Below, in pieces: positions 39,741 through 51,221 of a stretch of 64,000 nt of DNA. Under the pieces are notes generated by a model. It had not been told where the DNA came from. It saw nothing but the letters and a program-made list of their open reading frames with translations, and made no database searches. Made by a program: the position numbers and the translations under genes. Position 1 is the stretch's first letter; each line of letters starts with the position of its first letter. This DNA comes from Camarhynchus parvulus (Eukaryota > Chordata > Aves > Passeriformes > Thraupidae): assembly GCF_901933205.1 (NCBI RefSeq), contig NC_044574.1, positions 16,601,733-16,665,732 of the forward strand. Direction: 5' to 3'.

Positions 39741-42700
39741 ATTAATCTTTGTTATTAGTCTCTCTTTTCAACTCTCAGACCCTTTCCTCATGTAGTGATG
39801 CACCATAATCCAGGAAACTCCTACAGTGTGAAGCAAGAAGCCAGACTTTTTACCAAGTGAAACATCATTAATTTTCTTACAGTCTTTTTCAGGAAAGTCT
39901 GAACTTCCCTTAAAAATTTTGATCTAAAGTCAAACATACTCTAGGCAAAAGGGGTAACTTTTGGCAAGGACAGCAGTAACCATAAGCAGGCTCTTATGAG
40001 TGAAAATGGTAATGTTGCCTTAAAGGTACCAGAGTTCCAGCAGTCTGTATAACAAGAATGGTTGACAACATTTACATGAGGACAAAATTTCTGTCCATAG
40101 AGACATTTTAGTGAAGAAAAAGCACAGTGAGAGCCAGGAGAGAGAAACTGGAAGATGAAAGAAGTCCAAGGTGGAGATAAAGTGCACATTTCAGTAAATG
40201 TAACTTTTAAAAGATATGCTTGCATTTTCTCGTATTTTTAAGTCGAGGTTAGATGTATTAAATACATATGCTCTAAGCTGACCAGAGACTTCATGAAGTG
40301 AAAGTAATGGCCTGGGCTATATACGTGGTCAAGTTAAATTACTGTCATGGTCTTGCTTGGCCTTAAATTCTGTGATTATGAAGATGTCTCTCTAGAGAAT
40401 TTCCAAGTCTTGACTTAAACCTGCAATTAATACCACTTAAAGGAAAACTGTTAGATTAAGTTTGATTTCCTTAGGACTCATGAGAGACAAGAGGTTAAAC
40501 ACTGACAGCAGCACCACTCTTAAGAAAAAGACCCGGGCATGACCTCAGGTTCTTGGAAAACCTCCAAATATCACTCAGAGAAGACGACCCTGACTATTGC
40601 TGTTTGTTTCAACTTTCTGAAGTTCTACTCAGTTTATATTAGCTAGAAGTTTAGTCTTGTTACACATAATTCAGGATGATGACTTAAATATCAGAATGAT
40701 AGGATAACATTTGTCACCAGTGTATTTTTTTCCAATCCTGAGTATCTGCAATTCCTTTTAAAATAAAAATAAAATGGGCAGTTTCAGGTGAGAAATTCTG
40801 GGATTTTGTGTCAGCATCGATGCTGTTTGCCAGGGTAAGTATCAACTTAGTGACTTGGTTTTGTTCTTTGATTTTCTTTTTGATGTGATATTATTGCCCA
40901 CTAACCAATGGTTAAGTAAACTAATTCTGAGTGTACTCTTACTCTACCTTCACATCTGAACATCTGAAGAATATTTATTTTGAATAAAATCATCTGCACT
41001 TATTTTCTCATTAGGAGAGACAAAGTCCAGGAAGGCTAATCAAGCAAAGAAACACTTTTCATCCTAGTGAGAATAATTGTCCAAACTTTGTCATCAGAGG
41101 GAGAGGACTGGACTAGGATGTACAGGTGATCTGTGCCTGCAGCCCTGCTGCATCCCAGCCCCAATAAGCATGCTGTACACACTTGAACAAGAGCATGCCT
41201 TTCTGTGTTAGCTAAATTTAAGTGTTACCCAGAAAGATCCATAGGTTTTCTTAGTGGCAAGGCCATCCTGATTGATCACCATGACGGATGGACACGTTAT
41301 GCATATGCCATTGCCTTAGGATGGAATCCTTTATATCCATTAGTCCTCTCATGTTTGTTACAGCTATCTGATAATTTTTAAACATGTATACTATTATTAA
41401 AAGACTTAATAAGTATGTTAGAAATAAGAGAATGAAGGACAGAATGAAATTCTCACCCAGCAGTTCCATAAAATTGCTGTTCTTGGTTTTAATTGAAACA
41501 AAATTGAGTTACATTTTGATATTCAAAGTGCTATTATTATTTTTATTAAGACCCAAACTAATTTTCACTACTAGCAATTTAAGATATATTTAAATTAGTT
41601 TGATTTTTTTTCTCTTGGTTCATGAAGGTGCTTATTAGTCTAATTTCAAGTCTTGTCTAGTGTCTGAAGGTCTGAATCCCATTTCTAGTGATTTACGACA
41701 AACTGTGATCTTTGTAGACACTCCCTTAAGAAAAAAGTTCTAAATAAAAGGGGGAAGTAAACATGCTCCTGGATGAGTGGCCTTTCTGAAGGTGTTAGGA
41801 ATATCTGACTGCAAATATTAACTGTTCCTAAATATGAAAGAACAGTCTCCAGCTGTTTATGTTATTACATCAGTTTGTTCTATATATAAAGTTATAATTT
41901 TATATATATACTATGGAGTCATATAAATTACTAGATCTAAAGTTAAAACCATTAATATTCAGCACATTTTGGGGACTGAATTTTCAGATCAATTCATGTG
42001 CCTTTACGTGAACATTTAACAAATGCTTTTTCACTTCCTCAAGTTTCATCAATACTTGTCATCGTCTGCATTCCTTAGATCTCTCCTCTGCATGATTCCT
42101 TATTGGTTACACCATCTTTTGCTATATTAAAATTTCATTTTCAGTAAACTCCTTGAAGTATATATGTATATATTCTTTTGTTCTGGAAACAAGACATGCT
42201 GGAACTGCAGACTCCATAATCTGGAATATGTGCAGAATAAATTACCAGGAAAAAAGTATTTTAGTCCTGCAGAGGACAACTGCAAAGAGTGCAATTTTTT
42301 TGGGGGCACATATTTCTCAAGTGGATAACAGACTAAATATCATTAAACACACAAAAATAGTAAGCATTCAAATTATCTTTTTTATTTTTGATATCCTACC
42401 TCATAGGCAAGACCACTTAATATTGTTTCATCTGTTGTCTTGCCGGACAGTTCTGCAGAACACTTACATTTCACATTTAGGACGAAGTCTTAGACACACT
42501 TATTTACTATTAGCCACATTTTCTTCCCGCTATATTGTGTCTTTTTAGATCTTTGTAGTTTTTCTGACACAGTTTCCATGAAGGAATCAGATCTGTCTTT
42601 CCTTTCATTACAATAACTTTATCAAGTAGACAACAAAGACTGATCCATCTAGTACACTAAGCATCAGAAAAACTGTGAATATATACAAAAATGATGTTTT

Positions 42701-44032
42701 AAACAAAAAAGTATAAACACAGATATCTGTGCAAGAAATATGATTCTGTGGGGTGGCATAAGAGAGTTGGACCCCATGGATCTAAAATGAGCAAAGCTGG
42801 CCAATACTGTCAGCCTGGCCAAGATGGTCTACCTAATAATTTCAGTGAAATTTGTGCATTCATCATCATCATCACTTATGCATCATCAAGAGAATATTTA
42901 TTCCAAGAAACAAGGACAAATTAAAAAAAAAAACAAAACATAACCAAGCTCTATACAGTAGATAGATGTCCATAAATGGCCTTTCTGACATATTTTTCTC
43001 TAAATATTTTTATTGGTGTATAATTCAAATTTCAAGGTAGAGTTAAACAGAGATAAGAGCATGTGAAATTTAAAGCTAAATTGAAATCATGAAAATCAAG
43101 ACTAGCATTCCCAGAATCTCAGCATTAATTAAAAAACTAGTAAAGTAGGACAATTGTTTTAATTTAACATAAAAGCTGATCATTCAGTGCATCAGAGATC
43201 TTTTAAAAAGCTTTTAATTTTCTACTGCTATTCATCACTGAAATTTCCTTGTTAATGTGTTCTGTGTTCTTAGACTGAAATTTCTGATTTTGTCCTGCAC
43301 TGCTAGTTTCTGAGCTATTTTCTTTCACTTCCTGTTTCCACTCATTATGTTCCGTGGTTTTAATTAATTTCTATATTTGATATTATGCAGCTGCAGGGTA
43401 TTCCTCTCTTTTATGCCTTTAGTTGCATTTAATACAATATTAATCTGCATCATCCATATCTTACTCTATCTTTGTTGCTTGGTAGCTTGTTTACCCCTGA
43501 GAATATATTAACTAATCTGACAACTATTTCCTTCTGACATTAAGCATACTGACGCATTTTTCCCTTTTCAATCTCAATTTATTTTTAATTATAAGCCTTA
43601 ATTAGATCATGGTTCCTACTGCTTAGGTACTTTTTCATTTACTACATCTCTAATTGCATTCTGTTTTAGTTAAATTGAGTGATTTTTTTTTCTCTTTTGG
43701 CTTCTTTAAAAAATATTACCTCATAAAGCTCAGAATAATCTCTAAAGAGAGACTAGTAAATCATGGTTTTGCTGATTAGGTATTTTGTTTTAGCCTCAAA
43801 ATATATTATACTAAAATATATGCATCTCAAGAATAACATGAACACAGCTCTTCATCCAAACCCTTTGCCAGCTCTGATGAGGAATAAGGCATTTGGACAT
43901 TGTTCTTGCCACATGAATCAGATGTGGATTGTGTGCTTGTTAAATTAGAGATAGAGCAGATGAGAAAAGGAACTTCAGCATCTCTTTATTAGTTGGCTCC
44001 ATCTTGGATAGATAATGCTTATTATTATGCGG
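39741..44032. other. Intergenic, no gene recognised
   Basis: No gene supported. A short ATC/CAT trinucleotide run is at about 42858-42875 and TA-rich stretches near 41880-41912. The 131-codon frame at 42153-42548 has no recognisable domain and lies in AT-rich DNA. Confidence 0.55.
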
Positions 44033-44354
44033 TACTGAAGCATGTCCAAAGAAGGCCAATGAAGCTGGCCAAGGCTCTGGAGCATGTCTGATAAGGAACA
44101 GCTGAGGGACCTGGGGTTGTTTAGCCTGGAGTAAAGGAGGTTCAGAGGAGCCTTTTCACTCAACTGCTGCACGAAAGGAGGTTGTAGCCAGGTGTGGGTC
44201 AGCCTCTTCTCCCAGGTAACTTATAATGGGACAGTAGGAAACGGTGTCAAGTTCCTCCAGGAGAGGTTTAGATTGGATGTTAGAAAACAATTCCTCAGCA
44301 AAAGGGTTGTGAAGCACTGGAACAGGCTGCCCAGGGAAACTGTTGTACCACTGA
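44033..44354 (+). mobile_element. CR1 LINE, 5' part of an interrupted copy
   Basis: Sense CR1 text: tactgaagcatgtccaaagaaggccaatgaagctggcc, ggaacagctgagggacctgggg, ttgtttagcctggag, gttcctccaggagaggtttagattggatgttag, tgtgaagcactggaacaggctgcccaggga. It stops in the middle of the conserved region at cactga (44349-44354), where a short LTR begins. The rest of the CR1 resumes at 45150 (ccctccctggaggtatat). Overlapping frames (44156-44446 and others) are shadows. Confidence 0.9.
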
Positions 44355-45149
44355 GGAAACAGCAGAAAGATATCCCCCCCCCCACCCCACAAAAGAAGAG
44401 AGTATGTTAATAAAGGAGGCAAAACTGGAAGAAAAAAGAAAACCAAAAAAGAAAGAAAAAAGAAAAAAAAGAGTTGGAACGAGTGCTGAAAGAAAAACTA
44501 GAAAGAACCCACCCCCCACTAGTCTGAAGAGGCGCCATAAAAAGTAACAAAAAGCGAAAGCACCAAAAAACCTCAAAAACAAGAAAGAAAAAAAACCCGA
44601 GCACAGACCCATAATACAGCTAAACAAAAAACCATTTCCACTTCCATCCACTCATAAAAAGTGGATTATTTTACTTAATAATAAGCACTACAAACCTTAA
44701 CACCAAAAAGCAAAACCCTAAAAAAGGAATGCAAAAGTTAAAATTTGTTTAAATACAATATACTTAATAATAAAACTTATATAAAAATAACACACATCCT
44801 ACACTAATATGCAAGGCTTTAAATTAAGCAATTTTTCATAAATTTTTATAATTATACTATTTTTACAACTCTAACGTTCTAAAACTCAACTTTAAAAATC
44901 AATAATTAGCTTTATGTGTACAGACCAGCGAAGTCCGCCTTGAACATCCTCCACTTCCATCACTACATTTTCTCAACTTCACCAACAACCCTACAATTTG
45001 CGGTCGATGTGCAATCAAAACTTATTAAATAACACATCCTACACTAATCTATACAAACTAATTAAATATTCATAAATTTTAGTTGTGCTATTTTTAAACT
45101 ACTAAACGTTTATAACTAACTTTATCCTCTTTCATCAATCGCTGTCGCA
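44355..45149 (+). mobile_element. Tandem, base-biased copies of a short LTR
   Basis: Compared with the clean LTR at 51910-52265, this 795-bp stretch contains about three successive degraded copies: 44355 to about 44610 (starts ggaaacagcagaaag, ends gcacagacc), about 44611-44941 (starts ataatacagctaaac, ends gaagtccgcc), and about 44942-45149 (ends ctttcatcaatcgctgtcgca). The first is poor in T (17 T in 44401-44600). The second is poor in G (15 G in 44641-44880, against 58 in the 240 bases 51961-52200 of the clean copy), mostly through G-to-A changes. The third is partly G-poor and has internal deletions. Copy boundaries are by eye. Either a hypermutated LTR array or a faulty consensus. Confidence 0.7.
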
Positions 45150-45271
45150 CCCTCCCTGGAGGTATATAACAATATGCAGCTGTGGCACTGCAGGACATAG
45201 TTTAGTGGTGGATTTGGCAGTGCTAGGTTAATGGCTGGACTTGATCTTACAGGTCTTTTTCTAACCTACAC
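45150..45271 (+). mobile_element. CR1 LINE, 3' part (first copy)
   Basis: Continues the CR1 interrupted at 44354: ccctccctggaggtatata, cagctgtggcactgcaggacatag, tggcagtgctaggttaatgg, cttacaggtctttttctaacctacac. The CR1 is broken again by an ERVK-like LTR at 45272, and its tail resumes at 45896. Confidence 0.9.
45266..45271 (+). repeat. Possible 6-bp target-site duplication, left
   Basis: ctacac occurs immediately before the LTR and again at 45896-45901. Six bases is the usual target duplication of betaretrovirus/ERVK-type elements. Confidence 0.6.
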
Positions 45272-45895
45272 TGTGGGAACCCAGGAAATTCCTCTCTAGC
45301 TGCCCTGGAGGGCTTGAGCCCCTGCCCAGGGGGGCTCAGAGGCTTGGCACAGAGCCCAAGACCCCTGTGCCTTTGAATTAGCCCTTGGAAAAAAAAATAC
45401 CAACCTTATATGAAGAATTACAAGCACTGAAAGCTTAAGTAGAATGATAGTAAATTTATCACAGGGTGAAAAATAGATTTTTTGGGTTTTTAGAATGGGG
45501 GTTCAGGGGGGCAAGATGGAGGGATCCGGGGCGTGTCCAGCCTTTCTCCTTCTTCTTGGCCTCCATCTTCTGCTGTGATGTTGGCGCTTTTAGATTGGTT
45601 TAGAGTAGAAGCTCACTGTCTAACATAGGTGATAGGTATTGGAAAATAATTGTAAATATTGTACACGTAGTTTTAGTATGAAAAAGATAACACTGCCTCT
45701 GAGGCGGGCAGAGTGCCTCTGACTGTCTTGCTGCATGGACCTTGGCAAATCAGGAGAAAGAATTTTATAGATAAGATACAATAAACAACCTTGAGACCGA
45801 GAAATGAAGAGCTCTGACTCTTCGACCGCTGGGCATGGGAAAAGAGACTTTCTAATGTATCTTGGGGTCACTCTGACCAGCTAGAGATCCCGAGA
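45272..45895 (+). mobile_element. Solo LTR, ERVK-like (first copy)
   Basis: It begins tgtgggaacccaggaaattcc inside a CR1 tail, carries a polyadenylation signal aataaa at 45780-45785, and ends near agagatcccgaga. An exact 6-bp repeat (ctacac) flanks it. With that duplication the end lacks the canonical CA; alternatively the LTR ends actaca at 45900 with no clean duplication. No internal viral sequence is attached, so this is a solo LTR from recombination between paired LTRs. A near-identical copy is at 52387-53008. Confidence 0.8.
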
Positions 45896-45934
45896 CTACA
45901 CTATTCTATGGTTCTTTGATTCTATTTCTTCCTC
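45896..45934 (+). mobile_element. CR1 terminal tail (first copy)
   Basis: ctacactattctatggttctttgattctat is the characteristic end of CR1, completing the element that starts at about 44033 once the two LTR insertions are disregarded. Confidence 0.8.
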
Positions 45935-46800
45935 ATGGCTCGAGTCCAAAGCTGTGCAAGCGGTGTGATTGCAGTGGTGAGGGACAATACTTGGCTTGTG
46001 TTGGCTATGGGTCATGTCCAGGTGCTGAAACCAGAGCAAAGAGCTGCACAGGTCTCTGTGAGGAGACACAGACAGTTCCAGCTGGCTCCAACCAGCTACA
46101 ACAGATCCATCACAGGGCACGGCTCACCTCACCAGCCAGCCCAGTGGTGCCTCTGGGGTAACACATTTAAGAAAAGCCAACACACTGCATGCCAGTGAGG
46201 GGAGGAGGGAGCACGATGTGAGGAACAGCCCCTGTGAGCAGAGGTCAGAAGAAGGAGGAGAGGGAGCAAGAGATTCTCCTGCAGCCCACACAAGGACTAT
46301 GATGGAGCAGGTTTCCCCACTGCAGTCCAAGACCCCATGCCAGAGGAGGAGAAGGATATTTCCTGAGGGACTGCGTCTCATGGGAGATATCCCATTACAG
46401 AGCAGGGAAAAAGAGTGAGGAGGAGGAACACTAGAAAGAAAAAAAAAATACAGGCTAACTGAGGCCTTCCATTCCCATCTTCCTGTGTGCTGTTTGGGGC
46501 AGGAAGGGAGGTGGAATCAGGAGTCTTGGTAACCTGGAATGGGTGTAGGAAATCACATTTTATGTTTTCTCTTGTTTCCCACTACCAAATCTATTTTAAT
46601 TAGCAATAAATTAAAATAATTTTTCCCAGGTCAAGTCTGTTTTACTTGTGATTGTAATAGATGAGTGAGCTCTTTATCCTGTTCCATGAGATTTTCCACT
46701 TTGTGTTCTCCTCCTGTCCTTTTGAGGGAGTGGGGCTGAGAGAGCAGCTGGGTGGCTATCTGTCAGCCTGCAAAGGCCAGCCCATTTCTGGATATCTCTG
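45935..46800 (+). mobile_element. Long avian ERV LTR, decayed (first copy)
   Basis: Recognised by phrases known from a long avian LTR family: gtgtgattgcagtggtgaggg, ctctggggtaacacatttaag, ccatgccagaggaggagaagg, agggactgcgtctcatgggag, and near the end agcaataaattaaaataattt, cccaggtcaagtctgtttta, ttgtgattgtaatagatgagtgagctc and ggctgagagagcagctgggtgg. The inverted fragment at 29.6-30.1 kb belongs to the same or a related family. The second copy is at about 53048-53890. Frames on both strands here are shadows. Confidence 0.7.
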
Positions 46801-49726
46801 CTCTCACCTAGAGACTAAAGATCAGTGTATTTGTATTAAAATATGTACTGAAATATAGGAACCAAACCCATAATAAATATGTTTCTGATCCATTCCTTGT
46901 CATTACCCTCAGTTTAATACTTTTTTATCACATTATTGAAAGGGAGCAAACTTTTGTGTAATACATTTTATTTGTGAGAATCGCATTACTCCTACTGGGT
47001 TTAATTTTACTTAAACCATTTTGCATGGTAAAACTATACAAATAAATAAATATACAATATACAAATAAATATACAAATAAAAATAAAATTGATGCATCAC
47101 CATGGTATGTGGGAAACAGAGGTTTAATTCAGAGTTCTTCAGGCAGAAAAATTGAGACAGAGTTTACAGACACACATTGAAAAAATGAGTTTCTGAAAAA
47201 TACATAGGTTGAGACTATGGTCTATGGTGTTTGAGAAAATGAGCTTTATATAAAAAAATAAAATTTTCTCAATAGGGTGAGTAACACAGCCCAGCATTTT
47301 CAGGCTTTGTGATCTAAATTCTTACTGCTGCCCTCCAGTTTAAAAATACATTTTCCTTGGGTCTGCAATGGTGGAAAGGAATAAACCTGCAGTTCGGCTA
47401 ATCTTGTAGAATATTTACCTTCTGAAGATTTCAAGTGTTCAAGATATTCTATCTCTTCCAGCATCTCTGTTCTCTTCAGTTCTTTATTGAAAGCAAAAAA
47501 ATGCTAGAAGGTGCTATATGGTCTTCTTCACCTGGAATGTCTCATCCTGTTTTACCTCATTCTCTTTTACTCTGTTCTTTCTCTCTGTTTTATTGTCTGA
47601 TTTTTTTAACAAAGTATTTTTAAAACAACAAAAAGTTTTTTATTTGTGAACGTTGCTCTATTTGATTATTATAATTTTTACAGTTATGCAGTTGATGGCT
47701 TGAAGCATTTGTGATGAAAAAAATTTTGCACACTTGAGACTGTAGAAACAATAAAAGGGAGATTAGTCCTTCGCATAATGGCATTAAAAATTATTTTTTA
47801 GAAGGGGTTATGAGTAGTTACCCAGCTAAAACCAATCTCACTACTACCTTCCCTGTTTTTTTTTTAGCTGTTACCTCAGGCTAACAGAGTAGATAAAATC
47901 TTGTTAGTACATGGATGAGCCTATTAAAAAGCTATACCTGTAAGTTATCATCTAATTATAAAATGTATGCAACATAAAACTATTTGACAGATTGAAAATG
48001 CTTTTGCAAGAAAAAATAATGGTAAGAGAGAAAACAGTCTGATATTTTATTACTGAAATAAAATTGACCAGAAGGATTCCAACAATTAAAACACTCATGT
48101 CTGAAGTAATTCTGGTAAGCAGATCAAAAGAGAAATGGATTCATGATCCCTTTTTAATTGAGTGGTTTCTTATTGTAAGTCATATGGACCTTTTCTTCAA
48201 ATAATTTTAAATTCATATTTCTCTCTTTGCTCTTGCAGATTTGAACTTAACAAGACTATGTAATAAAAACTTTGGATTTCTCTTTGCTATTCAGATTCTT
48301 GTGACAATTTTGTCTTAGGAAAGGATAGCTCAAAGGGTAAGTACAAAATCTGCCTCCACCAGGCTATTTTCAAAGAAAAAGGATATCCTGAATGGCTCCC
48401 TGGAAACAGGCTCGGAGGAGTGGGCCGCTGTCCATGAAATGAATGTCCCCAAGCCCTCGAACATCCCCGAAGGACTGTGGTTGGATTACCCTCTTGCTTT
48501 AGGGGGAGAAAGGAACTAATGGCCAGTTACAAGAATATACATTAAGATAAACCAGTGTCACTCGAAAGTAATTGTCTCACTTGTAAACCATTCTTTACTG
48601 GCTTATAGTTATGATCTCAGATTTTGCCTGGTAACTGAATTTGAAATCGCACACGAAAGCTAGACCGGATACAGCTGGTCTGAAGTGTAAAAAGGAGGCT
48701 GCAGTAGTCCCCTGGGTCCAGCCATGACAATGGAAACATATCTTAAAAGTCTTTTATTTAGCATATGATCCTACTTTTCAAAATAGTGTCATTTTTAAAG
48801 GACATTTTTATCTGAGAATGCAAAAACACACAAAACTTGCCCACCAATATACATTCAGTTCACATTCGTAGTTCTAACTGAGCCAGTTGTACTGGACATA
48901 CACAGAAGTCCAGAAAAGTTTACATGGAAGTGCAATGGCAAAACTTAAATCTACAGCTGATCTCCTAAATGTTAGCATCTGGTTTCTTTCATTCAAAGTT
49001 TTCTTTCTTATCTCCCCAAATGTGTATTGTAGCATATCCAGAAAAACAACAAAAACTGTTTTTGCTCCATCTCATGGAACTCCCTTTTAATTTACTCTGA
49101 CATAGGCAATGCACAACTCAAAGTTATTAGAGTAAGCAGTTCTATGCTAATGGAAATCTTCAGCATGTAACATCGCACTGAATGGTGATGCTTATGGAGC
49201 AAAAGAAAAAAACAAACATATTTTCAAAAACCTGCAGGATTTTAAGTCTGATCTTTAAAATTCTCTCCCCTTGAGCCCGTGTACCCATGTTTTGAAAGCT
49301 GACTGCTGTATATAAGAATTATTCCAGTAAGCTTTCGGCATGTCTCAATATTTTAGTGGTTTAACACTATCAATTGACATGATATGATAGATTGTTAGAC
49401 TCTATTAAGTACTTAATATATACTTCAAAAATTGCCTCAGTACTGCTGTAATGACTCCTCCCATAAAAACCTGAAAGGGGAATTCATTAAATGACTGCAA
49501 TGATATTGGAAGTAAATGCTGAGATATGGGCTCCCCTGTAGAGTAAAACACAAAAAAGAAGAAAGAAAACACCAAGTAGTTTTGAAGACTAAAACTGAAG
49601 TGCTACAATACTTTGTTACAGAGGTAGACTTTTTTGGCTACTATAACAGAAACTGCAGAAGTGACAATTGATAGCAAATGTTCATCGTTCAGTTAACCTG
49701 GCCTCAATTTTGTACAATAAGTGGAT
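46801..49726. repeat. Unique-looking DNA, first copy of the duplicated segment
   Basis: Duplicated at about 53891-56710 with mostly small indel differences; identity stops exactly after agtggat (49720-49726). Contents are AT-rich, with an aaata/tacaaata low-complexity stretch at about 47038-47090. A splice-like pair frames 48239-48336: acceptor ctctttgctcttgcag and donor ggGTAAGT at 48337. That piece has no long open frame. No protein gene is supported. Confidence 0.8.
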
Positions 49727-49727
49727 G

Positions 49728-51162
49728 AACTTCAGTCTGACTGATGAAGAAGAACAAGAACCAGTGACACGGGCTGAAGAAGCTCCTCCATATAACCAGC
49801 TGCCCCCAGAGGAAATGCGCACGCTCTCTTTTCACTGATAGTTCCTGTCGCATCGTAAGGATGAACCAGAAGTGGAAAGCAGCTGTATGGAGCCCCACAC
49901 GACAAGTTGCACAAGCTACCGATAGAGAAGGTGGGTCAAGCCAACTTGCTGAACTCAAAGCTGTTCAGCTGGCCCTAGACATTGCTGAGAGAGAGAAGTG
50001 GCCAAAGCTCTACCTTTACACTGATTCATGGATGGTAGCCAATGCTCTGTAGAGATGGCTAGAGAGGTAGAAAAAAGCCAACTGGCAGCGTAAGGGAAAA
50101 CCGATCTGGGCTGCTGATGAATGGAAAGACATTGCCGCTCAGTTAGAGAAGCTACCTGTGAAAGTCCGTCATGTTGATGCCCATGTCCCCAAGAGTCGGG
50201 CTAATGAAGAACACCGAAACAATGAGCAAGTAGATCTGGCAGCAAAAATAGAGGTGTCAAAGATAGACTTAAATTGGCAACATAGGGGGGAGTTGTTCTT
50301 AGCTCGATGGGCCCATGATGCCTCAAGTCATCAGAGTAGAGATGCCACCTATAAGTGGGCACGAGACCGAGGGGTAGATCTAACCATGGACAGCATTTCT
50401 CAAGTTATCCATGACTGTGAGACATGCGCTGCCATCAAACAGGCCAAGCGAGTGAAGCCCCTCTGGTATGGTGGGCGGTGGTCCAAGTACAAGTATGGGG
50501 AGGCCTGGCAGATTGACTACATCACACTGCCCCAGACACGCCAGGGCAAGCGCTACGTGCTGACCATGGTGGAAGCCACCACTGGATGGTTGGAGACCCA
50601 CCCTGTGCCTCATGCCACTGCCAAGAACACCATCCTGGGCCTAGAAAAGCAAATCCTGTGGAGACATGGCACCCCTGAGAGAATTGAGTCAGATAATGGG
50701 ACTCATTTCAAGAATGGCCTTATCAACACCTGGGCCAAGGAACATGGCATTGAATGGATATATCATATCCCCTATCATGCACCAGCTGCCGAGAAAGTTG
50801 AACGGTGCAATAGACTACTTAAAACTACCCTGAAAGCACTCGGCAAGAGGACTTTTAGAAATTGGGAAATGAACCTAGCAAAGGCCACCTGAATAGTCAA
50901 CACCAGAGAGTCCATAAATCGAGCTAGTCCTGCCCAGTCTGAACCACTGCACACAGTAGATAGAGATAAAGTCCCTGTTGTACACATGAAAGGTATTTTA
51001 GGAAAGACTGTTTAGATTACTCCCACCTCAGGCAAAGATAAACCCATCCGTAGAATTGTTTTTGCTCAAGGACCTAGTTGCACTTGGTGGGTAATGCAGA
51101 AAGATGGAGAAAGCCGTTGTGTACCACAGGGAAACCTAGTCTTAAGTGAGGACTGTGTGTAA
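49728..51162 (+). pseudogene. pol: ERVL pol remnant: RNase H and integrase
   Basis: Decayed 3' half of an endogenous retroviral polymerase gene, which would have encoded RNase H (removal of the RNA template) and integrase (insertion of viral cDNA into the host genome). RNase H signs in one frame: FTDSS (Asp codon 49837), a Glu at 49951 in AELKAV, YTDSW (Asp 50023) and HVDAH (Asp 50176). Integrase signs: a zinc-binding H-H-C-C set in WAHDASSH and CETC (about 50314-50427), and the catalytic triad Asp (50515, WQIDYI), Asp (50692, ESDNGTHF) and Glu (50800, EKVERCN). The last two are separated by exactly 35 residues, the DD35E spacing. The frame is broken by stops at 50050, 50068, 50890 and 51013 before its natural stop at 51160. 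The largest open piece, 50158-50892 (244 codons), covers most of integrase. Not functional as it stands. Confidence 0.9.
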
Positions 51163-51210
51163 GGTTTAAGTTTTGTTTGTTTGTTTTTTTTTTGTGATAC
51201 AGATGGAAAT

Positions 51211-51221
51211 AGGAAAAGGGG
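51211..51221 (+). promoter_or_regulatory. Polypurine tract of the ERVL element
   Basis: aggaaaagggg directly precedes the tggataatg start of the 3' LTR, the expected site for plus-strand priming in a retroelement. Confidence 0.75.

Noticed and set aside
42153..42548. 131-codon open frame in AT-rich DNA
   Set aside because: No recognisable motif or splice context; length is compatible with chance in 64 kb of non-coding DNA.
44295..44651. 118-codon minus-strand frame, phenylalanine-rich
   Set aside because: Arises from the T-poor, A-rich degraded LTR copy; a composition artefact.
44611..44941. Repeat-induced point mutation as the cause of G-to-A changes
   Set aside because: That process is known in fungi; nothing here suggests a fungal genome, and the repeats are avian types.
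45935..46418. Overlapping frames of 65-90 codons on both strands, repeated at 53.0-53.5 kb
   Set aside because: They occur in both copies only because the segment is duplicated, and they lie in a long-LTR repeat.
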